Below, piece after piece: positions 44,131 to 51,401 of a stretch of 64,000 nt of DNA. The DNA comes from UJ101 sp965262705 (GTDB lineage: Bacteria; Bacteroidota; Bacteroidia; Flavobacteriales; UJ101). The stretch covers positions 744,001-808,000 of the forward strand of contig OZ253556.1 in assembly GCA_965262705.1 (NCBI GenBank), read 5' to 3'. The notes under the pieces were generated by a model, which saw only the letters and a program-made list of their open reading frames with translations, made no database searches and had not been told where the DNA came from. Numbering within the stretch: the first letter of the stretch is position 1; each line of letters opens with the position of its first letter. A program made the position numbers and the translations under genes.

Positions 44131-45590
44131 TAATTTTCTTTAGGAATTGTTTTGAGTATTCCCTGCAGATATCGCCAAATTTTTTGGACTGAATGAATGT
44201 TCACACGTTCATCGGGAGAATGTGCTCCGAGTATTGTAGGACCAAAAGAAATCATTTGTGTGTTGGGCAAATGTTTTTTCAATAACCCGCATTCTAATCC
44301 TGCATGAATGGCACTTATGTTAACTTTTTCATGAAATAATTCTGCGTATTTTTCTTGCACAATTTTTAGCAATGGAGCTTCTGTTTCAGGCTGCCATCCG
44401 GGGTAGGAGCCGGAATGCGTTACCTCAAAATTTAATAAATGAAAGGGTGCCGCTACGGTTTTCGCAATATCCCATTTTGAACTTTCAACAGAAGACCGTT
44501 GCAAAGAATATGCTTCAAAACGACCTTTTTCCAATAGAATTTTTGCAAGATTAGAGGAGGTTTCAACTAAGCCTTTAATTGCCGTACTCATTTTAAATAC
44601 GCCATTAAAACAGGCATAAACAGCTCTTAAAATTGCTTTTTGGTCATTTTTTATCATTACTTTTTGGGGTGCTTCCACCTCAGTTAATTCAAAATTTAGA
44701 TTAGGTGCCGTTTTTATATACTCTTTTTTGATGGCGTTAGTAAATCCATGAAAGGTTGTTTTTAAAGCTTCAATCTCATCCGTTGAAGCTACAAAAGTTG
44801 CAAAAGATTCTCTCGGAATGGCATTGCGCAATCCTCCCCCTTGTATTTGAGAAATTCTGATGGCATGTGCTTTAGACAACTCATACAATAAACGGTTCAT
44901 CAATTTATTAGCGTTCCCTAATTCTAAATGAATTTCCGCTCCGGAATGTCCTCCTTTAAGCCCTTTCAATGCTATTTGAAAAGCCTTTGTAGATATAGGA
45001 GTGTTATCTTCCTTATAAGTGCCTTTAATACTTGTGTTTACTCCCCCGGCACAGCCTATGCTAATTTCAGCATCATCTTCAGTATCTAAATTTAATAGCA
45101 TCTTTCCTGATAAATGTGTAGTGTCCAAATGTTCAGCTCCTGTCATTCCGGTTTCTTCATCAATGGTAAAAAGACACTCTAAGGCTGGGTGAGGAATATT
45201 ATCCGCAGATAAAAGCGCCATCATCATAGCCACGCCTATTCCATTATCTGCTCCGAGAGTCGTTCCTTTTGCTTTTACCCAATCGCCTTCAATAAACATT
45301 TCAATGCCTTGTGTATCAAAATCGAATCTAACATCAGCGTTTTTTTGGTGTACCATATCTAAATGGGATTGTAAAATCACTGTTTCCCGATCTTCCATTC
45401 CTTCACTTGCCGGCTTTTTAATGATTACATTTCCCGTATGATCTACATGCGTTTCCAAGTTTAATTTTTCTCCGAAAGTTTTCATAAATTTAATCACACG
45501 CGCTTCTTTTTTTGAGGCACGGGGTATGGCATTTAAATCTGCGAAATGATTCCAAAGGGCTTGTGGTAATAGGGTTCTTATTTCTGTCAT
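44130..45590 (-). CDS. pepD: Aminoacyl-histidine dipeptidase (PepD, M20 family)
   Basis: 486 aa cytosolic zinc dipeptidase with broad Xaa-His specificity. VILQSHLDMVHQKNADVRFD carries the first zinc histidine and catalytic aspartate, AKGTTLGADNGIGVAMMMAL the bridging aspartate, CLFTIDEETGMTGAEHLDT the general-base glutamates, NLDTEDDAEISIGCAGG and AIHAGLECGLLKKHLPNTQM the last ligands. The insertion domain (LKGGHSGAEIHLELGNANKL) is complete. Confidence 0.94.
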   Translation of the reverse strand: MTEIRTLLPQALWNHFADLNAIPRASKKEARVIKFMKTFGEKLNLETHVDHTGNVIIKKPASEGMEDRETVILQSHLDMVHQKNADVRFDFDTQGIEMFIEGDWVKAKGTTLGADNGIGVAMMMALLSADNIPHPALECLFTIDEETGMTGAEHLDTTHLSGKMLLNLDTEDDAEISIGCAGGVNTSIKGTYKEDNTPISTKAFQIALKGLKGGHSGAEIHLELGNANKLMNRLLYELSKAHAIRISQIQGGGLRNAIPRESFATFVASTDEIEALKTTFHGFTNAIKKEYIKTAPNLNFELTEVEAPQKVMIKNDQKAILRAVYACFNGVFKMSTAIKGLVETSSNLAKILLEKGRFEAYSLQRSSVESSKWDIAKTVAAPFHLLNFEVTHSGSYPGWQPETEAPLLKIVQEKYAELFHEKVNISAIHAGLECGLLKKHLPNTQMISFGPTILGAHSPDERVNIHSVQKIWRYLQGILKTIPKEN

Positions 45591-45701
45591 ATTAAAATAA
45601 ATAGATATTGTAAAAAAATCTTTATCAAAAGTACAATTTTATTTCGGTATAAGAATCGGTATAAGAAAATAAAAAAAATACTTAGCACAGGCTAAAAATT
45701 T

Positions 45702-45889
45702 GATTCCGTTGCAAAAGGTACTTTAAAAACTGCAAGTCAGCGCAAGCTAAAATTAAATGTAAAAATAACCTTTTGGTTGTGAGGATTTTAATTTTTTTGA
45801 GATGGTTACTGAGCCTGTCGAAGTAAGGAAGCAGTTTGAAACGAGATGCTTTCTTTTTCATACTTTTTTATGTGTTCTGCAAAGGTCTC
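45702..45889 (-). repeat. Long MITE copy with nested 23-bp insertion
   Basis: gattccgttgcaaaaggtac at the left, gttctgcaaaggtctc at the right. Compared with clean copies, an insertion (tggttactgagcctgtcgaa, then gta) sits exactly between gaga and aggaagcag. It ends 11 bp from the stop codon of the SPASM-partner gene. Confidence 0.85.
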
Positions 45890-45899
45890 CATTAGCTTT

Positions 45900-46874
45900 T
45901 TATATAAGTCTGTAATATTGATCACTAACTTTTTCTAGATCGTTAGTAATAATGTAATTATATCTTAATTCACTGTCCTTTATTTCTAATATTTTATCGT
46001 GTGATATAAACCAGAATTCACGAAATGCTTTGGATTGTATTACCTCTTTCAGTTTATTATAAAGAATATTCCCAAAAACCGCTTTATTTTTAATACAATT
46101 TTTTATATTTCCTTCTCTATCAATAGATACTTTTTTGTTATAATAAGGATTATATTTTTGGCACTCATAAAAATATTGAATATTATTGATCAAATATTTC
46201 CGTTTTATATTTGAATGCGTGATATCCTTTAATGTTTTAGCTGTGCACAATATCGATTTATCACCTATATGGTTTTTTACCTCTTTATTCGAGTTATAAA
46301 AAACAATACATTCTATTATAGAAAAATCCTTTGGTATATCTTTTATTTTATTGATAAAGGATTTAGTGGAATATGGAATATACAAATGTATGCTTCGCAA
46401 AAGGGATTCTTGACAAAAAGAAATCAAATCATAAAACTCTTTAAAATTTTGTTCTTTAAAAGTGACAAATCTTAATTCTATAAACTTCACAAAAAGCGCA
46501 TCAAGTTGCTTCAGAATATTCATTAAATCAAATGTTTTAAAATCATATTCAATAATTGTGTTATTAATGATTTCAGGGCTTTTCCATTCTTCTTTTATTT
46601 CTGGAAAGCTATCATAAGAAGCAGTAAAAAAAGCAAAATCTTCTTTTAATAAGAATTTTATATATGAATTAAAAACAGTAGCTTCGCATTTAAAATAAGA
46701 TGCTACTTCATGAAAGGGCTGTTTCTTTAGTTTATTGATAACCAAAAGCATTTCATTAGGGATAAATTTCACCTTTTCTCTTTGAAAATTACAAATGATA
46801 CTTCGCTCCTTGCCTTTAACGACCTTGCAAAAAGGAAATAATATCAATCTTGCTTTTTTACCTATCTTTTGCAT
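45900..46874 (-). CDS. Grasp-with-spasm system SPASM-type maturase partner, cysteines degenerate
   Basis: 324 aa. The N-terminal segment LILFPFCKVVKGKERSIICN, then REKVKFIPNEMLLVI and EDFAFFTASYDSFPEI, matches the SPASM-domain peptide maturase of grasp-with-spasm RiPP systems, which lacks the radical-SAM CxxxCxxC. In the SPASM region Cys238 (ECQKYNPYYN) and Cys260 (GNIKNC, then FGNILYN) are kept. The closing motif, expected as CKDCEFRYxC, reads IKDSELRYNY: Ile298, Ser301 and Tyr307 replace three cysteines. The auxiliary iron-sulfur cluster could not form in the usual way. It is the last gene of the cluster and overlaps the 76-codon gene by 17 bp. The family call is firm. Function is uncertain. 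Confidence 0.8.
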   Translation of the reverse strand: MQKIGKKARLILFPFCKVVKGKERSIICNFQREKVKFIPNEMLLVINKLKKQPFHEVASYFKCEATVFNSYIKFLLKEDFAFFTASYDSFPEIKEEWKSPEIINNTIIEYDFKTFDLMNILKQLDALFVKFIELRFVTFKEQNFKEFYDLISFCQESLLRSIHLYIPYSTKSFINKIKDIPKDFSIIECIVFYNSNKEVKNHIGDKSILCTAKTLKDITHSNIKRKYLINNIQYFYECQKYNPYYNKKVSIDREGNIKNCIKNKAVFGNILYNKLKEVIQSKAFREFWFISHDKILEIKDSELRYNYIITNDLEKVSDQYYRLI

Positions 46875-47088
46875 CTTCTTCTATTAAAAAATTTGAAATC
46901 GGTTTATAAGAAACAAAAAACAAATATTTTTTACTAAAGTGTTTGCAGCTTTGGCTAAACTTACTTTTTAAATGCAACTCGCCAATACTTTCTGTTTTTT
47001 CCATCGTCATCTGCCGATAGGTCAGAGGCAAATACTTTTGTTCATCTTTATTAAATAAGGTTTTATCTTTTTTATTATTATTCATCAT
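46858..47088 (-). CDS. Small protein of unknown function inside the RiPP cluster
   Basis: 76 aa, basic, with one Cys. It overlaps the ATP-grasp gene upstream by 11 bp and the SPASM gene downstream by 17 bp, so translation is probably coupled and it is likely to be a real gene. MMNNNKKDKTLFNKDEQKYL opens it, and the C-terminal half has an aromatic stretch (KKYLFFVSYKPISNFLIEE). I recognise no family. It could be an accessory or recognition protein. Confidence 0.55.
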   Translation of the reverse strand: MMNNNKKDKTLFNKDEQKYLPLTYRQMTMEKTESIGELHLKSKFSQSCKHFSKKYLFFVSYKPISNFLIEEDAKDR

Positions 47089-48043
47089 GTTTAATTAACC
47101 ATTTTGCGATTTTTTCTTCTAAATAATAATTACAACGATAACCAGGCGCGCTATACTGCCCTACGGGATTGATCTCCAACATTACATACTTATCGTCTTT
47201 TGTCTTTAAAATATCTAATGATCCTGTGTTCAAACTAATATGCTTCATAAATTGGTTTAACTTTTTCTCATAATGTGAAGGGAGTTGATAAGGAATCCAA
47301 TGAATATTTTTTGTGTTGTAATGTTTTTTAATATCTATAATTTCTTCGCTTTTTGTTACGATAATAGCAGAAGCGTAAAATTTTCCATCAAGATAAAATA
47401 CTCTGATTTCAAATTCTCCTCTAATGTATTCTTGAAATAGAGTCAAAACAAATTCATCCGGGAGTTTTTCAATGGCATTAAGGTCATATAAATGACTATA
47501 AATGCTATAAGTGTAAGTCCCATCTATAAAATATGAACTGTTTCGAATCGGCTTTGCAATAAGTTTAGTATTCACCATCTTTTGAAAATCCAAAACGGAT
47601 GATTTGCTATTTGTGATAATAGTACGGGGCACCAAAATATTCGATTTTTGCGCCAGCCGGATAACCTCTAATTTATTTAGACGAATCCCTATATCGCAGG
47701 GCATCCATATTTTATCTGAAAGAATCCTTTTTAAGTAGGTTATAAATTCTTCTATTTCGTTTTGAATTTCAAAAAATGCCTGCTCAAGATGCTTGTTTTT
47801 TTTATCAACATCAAAAGTTAAATTATCTTCAAACCGCCGATACCAAATAACGTTTATTTCATCCGTAATATCTCTTTTGTTTATATAGATATGCCCATGA
47901 TTAATATCTATTTTAAAGGGAATGTCTCTTCGAATCAAATCATATATGCTTACTTTGACAAAGTCTGCTTTATAATACAACAACCAATCAATGACCGGAT
48001 CTGTCCCTTGTTCATAATAATCAAAAGAAAGAACTAAAATCAT
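47078..48043 (-). CDS. Grasp-with-spasm system ATP-grasp peptide maturase
   Basis: 321 aa. ATP-grasp ligase of the type that makes omega-ester or amide crosslinks between Ser/Thr/Lys and Asp/Glu side chains of a RiPP core (graspetide-like). Motifs: RLNKLEVIRLAQKSNILVPR, the ATP lysine in KLIAKPIRNSS (Lys164), LTLFQEYIRGEFEIRVFYLD, the SLDILKT aspartate and the Mg-binding Glu290-x-Asn292 in VMLEINPVGQYSAPGY. All catalytic positions look intact. It lies 132 bp downstream of the precursor gene, with a terminator in the gap, and is followed by the small gene and the SPASM partner. Confidence 0.88.
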   Translation of the reverse strand: MILVLSFDYYEQGTDPVIDWLLYYKADFVKVSIYDLIRRDIPFKIDINHGHIYINKRDITDEINVIWYRRFEDNLTFDVDKKNKHLEQAFFEIQNEIEEFITYLKRILSDKIWMPCDIGIRLNKLEVIRLAQKSNILVPRTIITNSKSSVLDFQKMVNTKLIAKPIRNSSYFIDGTYTYSIYSHLYDLNAIEKLPDEFVLTLFQEYIRGEFEIRVFYLDGKFYASAIIVTKSEEIIDIKKHYNTKNIHWIPYQLPSHYEKKLNQFMKHISLNTGSLDILKTKDDKYVMLEINPVGQYSAPGYRCNYYLEEKIAKWLIKHDE

Positions 48044-48124
48044 GATAAAGTTTCTCTGTTTTTTGATTTTTCTAATGATATTAATCGCATAAAACAGGTT
48101 ACTTAAAATATTTTTAATTTTATT

Positions 48125-48162
48125 AAAAAAAAGAGCAAGAATTTAATTTTCTTGCCCTTTTT
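48125..48162 (-). terminator. Intrinsic terminator between RiPP precursor and maturase genes
   Basis: On the minus strand AAAAAGGGCAAGAA, loop AATTAAA, TTCTTGCTC and eight T, starting 14 bp after the precursor stop. It probably makes precursor mRNA exceed maturase mRNA. It would also work on the plus strand. Confidence 0.75.
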
Positions 48163-48175
48163 AAGTAAAGTAACA

Positions 48176-48376
48176 TTATGAATGGATACTATCTACTCTA
48201 GCACTGTCAGAAACCGGTTCTGCTACCTGTTGTTTACTATGATAGTCATCATCTTTCCTACAATCTTGCGAATCACTATCATACTTTCTTGAGGAAGAAA
48301 CACCTGTACCCCCTTTAATGAACTTTAACTCGTTCTCGTTCAGTTTTTCTACTGATTTTAAAGATTTTAAATACAT
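48176..48376 (-). CDS. RiPP precursor with double-glycine leader (grasp-with-spasm type)
   Basis: 66 aa. The leader MYLKSLKSVEKLNENELKFI, then KGG, ends at Gly22-Gly23, the Bacteroidota GG-leader pattern in which a C39-type peptidase would cut. The 43-residue core is rich in hydroxyl and acidic side chains suited to side-chain esters: GVSSSRKYDSDSQDCRKDDD and PVSDSARVDSIHS. It has one cysteine. Two patches, DSDSQD and SDSARVDS, are plausible crosslink sites, an inference. It is the first gene of the cluster. No peptidase or ABC exporter gene is found beside it. Confidence 0.82.
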   Translation of the reverse strand: MYLKSLKSVEKLNENELKFIKGGTGVSSSRKYDSDSQDCRKDDDYHSKQQVAEPVSDSARVDSIHS

Positions 48377-48510
48377 AAGTTAATAAATTAAATAATTAAT
48401 AAATCTGCGAACTGCGCAGTCAGTTTCAGCCACTTGGCCTATTTTGACTTCCCTTGCTTTTGCATTGCGCATCTACAAAATCATGAGAAGAAAAAAATCT
48501 ACTTTAATAT

Positions 48511-50901
48511 TTACATCCCGCCGCCCGTACGGCGGCGATCCTCTTCATTGCTAAATTCTCTCTTTTTACTTTTCAACTTTTTACCAAAACGATAGCGTAC
48601 TGATAATCTGACGGCCTGTTGGTCGTAGTAATTTCGGTAGCGCTGTTTTATCCCATTAGAATAACTGGAAATAGTTTTAATATTAGAGCGAAAGATATCG
48701 GTAGCTACAAGACTTACACGCCACTTTTTTTTAAAAATATCTGCGCGTAATCCTACATCAACATTATAACTTTCATAAATCTTATCTACCCCATCTACTT
48801 GAGGAGAATCATACCAAGCATTTAAACTCCCTGAAAGGGTTTTATGGGTATTAAAATAAAAAGAATTATTTACAGAGGCGTAAAATGACCATCCTTCCTG
48901 CCTTTGAATCGTCTGCGGAAGGCTGGACTTATAAACACTATAATCAACCGAATACGTTAAAGAACTCTCCAACCATTTTCCAAGCCTTAATGTATAATAT
49001 TGCTCAAGGCCAAAATCCCAACCATCAATAAAATTTTCTCTCACCGTTTTTTCTATTTTTTCTTTAGGGTCGGTCAGCGTAAACTGTTGGCGCTCGTCTG
49101 TCGTTTTATAAATACTAAAAGCACTGTATAAGTTGTCTTTATATAGATGAGACAATTCCCACGTATCGGTAAATGAAGGTTGCAAAAACGGATTGCCCTT
49201 TGTATAAGCCTTTGGATTATCATATACGCTAAAAGGATTTAAACTTGCATAGCTTGGGCGGCTGACTCTTCGGCTGTAGTTTGCTGAAAAAGAATGATGA
49301 TCTTGCGGAGTGTAGGTAATATAAACTGTTGGGAAAAACTGGATATAATCATTTCTGTTTACCTGGTTTAAAGTAAAAGAGTTTCCCCTGGTTTGGGTAG
49401 CTTCCATACGTAATCCGGCCTTGAACTTCCATTTTTTTAACTCTTTTTCAAGACTTACATAAGCTGCTTGAATGTTTTCTTTGTATTGAAAGGTATCCGT
49501 TTGCTCAATATCCTTTTTAAAAATATTGTCTTTTAAATTAAACCCACCTATATCGCTCTTGGTTTTAGAAAAAGATATTTTTCCTCCAAAAGTCAAATGC
49601 AGAATTTTTGTTGGCAAATCCACATCTATTTTTGATGAAACATTTTGAATGCTTTGTCCAGAGGTGTTTTTATAGGTTTGATTGCTTTTCGGTAACTGTT
49701 TTTGTTCTTCAAATACGCGGTATGTATAAGGCCTTTCAAAATGGTTATTAAAAATAAAATAGTCTATATCGCCCGAAATATTTTTCCCCAATGAATCTAT
49801 TTTCGTAGTAAAATGACCGTTTAAGGCATGGCTTTGATGCGTTACGTCCTTCTTAGCTCTTGTAACCAGCAGCGAGTCTAAGGTATTTAATCCCGTACGA
49901 AAGACTTGTGTATTAATTTTTTCCTTTTCATCTGGACTTGAAATATTGCCCATATATTGAATCCCGATAGAAGTCTTTGAAGAAAGATTATAATCTATAC
50001 CTGCGCGTCCTGAAAGATATTTTGCAAGTCCTTTTCTTATTGCGCGCCTGTTCCATTGCTGGTCGGGATAAAAAATAGCACTGGTTTCTGTTATTTTATA
50101 TGAATAATCTGCGGCGCTTAGCGTAGAAAAAACAGACCATTTATTTTTTTGATAAGTAAAATTCCCATTTAATGACCCGTACGGATAAGTCTGCTGTTTA
50201 TATGCAGCGCCAATAGCCCCGCCCGAATAGTTTTTCTTCGTTTTTTTTAGCACAATATTCAACAGCCCGCTATTGCCTGCGGCATCGTATTTGGCTGGCG
50301 GCGTGGTGATGACTTCTACGCGCTTAATATCATCTGCTGAGATCGATTGTAAATAATTCGTTAAATCCTTGCCTGACAAATGTAAAATTCGGTCGTTGAT
50401 CATCACTCGCAAACCACCTTTGCCTACCATAGAAATTATATTGTTTTGCACACGCACCAAAGGGGTCGATCTAAGGACATCTAATGCATCACCACCCGTA
50501 GCAGAAATGGAGTTTTCTACATTAAAAACTAATCGGTCTGCTTTTCGTTCAATCAGGCGTTTTTTACCCCTAACCGTTACACCTTTAATTTGATTTACTA
50601 CAATTACTTTTAATGGTCCAAGGTTGATATTGTTTGCAATGGACAGATTCTTTTTTATTAACTCCTGCCCAAGATAATTTACTGAAAGGCTATAACTTCC
50701 CTTAGCAACGGATAAAGAAAATTTGCCTGCTTTATCAGTTAACCCCTTTTTTATATTTGTCGTATCCATGACATTTGTCAAACTTACCTCAGCATATTCT
50801 ATCGGCTGCTCTTGTTGATTGATTAATTTACCGCTTACAATAAACTGAGCGCCTGCTTGATTATAAATTAAAATAAACAATATCATTAAAAAAATCTTCA
50901 C
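48511..50901 (-). CDS. TonB-dependent-receptor-like outer-membrane beta-barrel protein
   Basis: 796 aa. Signal peptide to about residue 18, a carboxypeptidase-regulatory-like domain (VSGKLINQQEQPIEYAEVSL to about 105), a plug (DVLRSTPLVRVQNNIISMVG, KRVEVITTPPAKYDAAGNSG) and a large beta-barrel ending in VRLSVRYRFGKKLKSKKREF with a basic tail. This is the outer-membrane beta-barrel family common in Bacteroidota. It lies 134 bp upstream of the RiPP precursor on the same strand and might import or export a peptide, but barrels of this family are abundant, so the link is only positional. Confidence 0.85.
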   Translation of the reverse strand: MKIFLMILFILIYNQAGAQFIVSGKLINQQEQPIEYAEVSLTNVMDTTNIKKGLTDKAGKFSLSVAKGSYSLSVNYLGQELIKKNLSIANNINLGPLKVIVVNQIKGVTVRGKKRLIERKADRLVFNVENSISATGGDALDVLRSTPLVRVQNNIISMVGKGGLRVMINDRILHLSGKDLTNYLQSISADDIKRVEVITTPPAKYDAAGNSGLLNIVLKKTKKNYSGGAIGAAYKQQTYPYGSLNGNFTYQKNKWSVFSTLSAADYSYKITETSAIFYPDQQWNRRAIRKGLAKYLSGRAGIDYNLSSKTSIGIQYMGNISSPDEKEKINTQVFRTGLNTLDSLLVTRAKKDVTHQSHALNGHFTTKIDSLGKNISGDIDYFIFNNHFERPYTYRVFEEQKQLPKSNQTYKNTSGQSIQNVSSKIDVDLPTKILHLTFGGKISFSKTKSDIGGFNLKDNIFKKDIEQTDTFQYKENIQAAYVSLEKELKKWKFKAGLRMEATQTRGNSFTLNQVNRNDYIQFFPTVYITYTPQDHHSFSANYSRRVSRPSYASLNPFSVYDNPKAYTKGNPFLQPSFTDTWELSHLYKDNLYSAFSIYKTTDERQQFTLTDPKEKIEKTVRENFIDGWDFGLEQYYTLRLGKWLESSLTYSVDYSVYKSSLPQTIQRQEGWSFYASVNNSFYFNTHKTLSGSLNAWYDSPQVDGVDKIYESYNVDVGLRADIFKKKWRVSLVATDIFRSNIKTISSYSNGIKQRYRNYYDQQAVRLSVRYRFGKKLKSKKREFSNEEDRRRTGGGM

Positions 50902-51045
50902 AAAAAGTTTAATTTACTACATTAGTAATAATTAATTAAATCTACAAATTAATTTTTAATCTATCAAATATTTAACAATGTCTAACATTTATTTCAGGAA
51001 TAAGAACAAATTTTTCTGTTCGCGTATTAAAAGCTAAAGTATTAG

Positions 51046-51311
51046 AAAACTTTACAGAATATAAAAAATCATAAAAACTTTAGGCTTTAGCTTCAAACTG
51101 CTTCCTTACTTCGACAAGCGGTTATTGAGCATAGTCGAAATATGGTTACTGAGGTTGCCTAATCCTACCGAAAATTAAATGCCGGAGCAACCTTTTGGTT
51201 GTAAGGATTTTAATTTTTTGAGATGGTTACTGAGCCTGTCGAAGTAAGGAAGCAGTTTGAAGTTAGATGCTTTCTTTTTCATATTTTTTTTATGTGTTCT
51301 TCAACGGTCTC
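51046..51311. repeat. Chimeric, palindromic MITE pair
   Basis: The left part is a forward half-element (ctttacagaatataaaaaat, cttcaaactgcttccttact) and the right part a reverse copy (ccggagcaaccttttggttg, aagcagtttgaagttagatg, gttcttcaacggtctc). Each half carries the 21-bp module. The two halves can pair over much of their length. Confidence 0.75.
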
Positions 51312-51349
51312 TGGTCTCATAAAATGACAAAATGACACCATTATGGGTT

Positions 51350-51365
51350 TGGAAACTGTTTTGAT
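51350..51365 (+). promoter_or_regulatory. Possible sigma-54-like promoter for clpB
   Basis: TGGAAACTGTTTTGAT has the same layout as 38568-38583 (TGG..A-N5-TTGAT). Two ATGACA words spaced by about 9 bp (aaaatgacaaaatgacacca) lie just upstream and might bind a stress regulator. Both are weak inferences. Confidence 0.35.
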
Positions 51366-51401
51366 ACGCTATAAGCAGCAAGTATTAAAATCTTTAAAAA
51401 T

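Noticed and set aside
45900..46874. Radical-SAM function for the SPASM-type protein
   Set aside because: There is no CxxxCxxC motif, and members of this partner family normally lack it.
48400..48480. G+C-rich segment ctgcgaactgcgcag and gccacttggcc before the RiPP precursor as a regulator site
   Set aside because: Short inverted repeats are present, but I find no matching promoter box and no second copy, so the claim cannot be supported.
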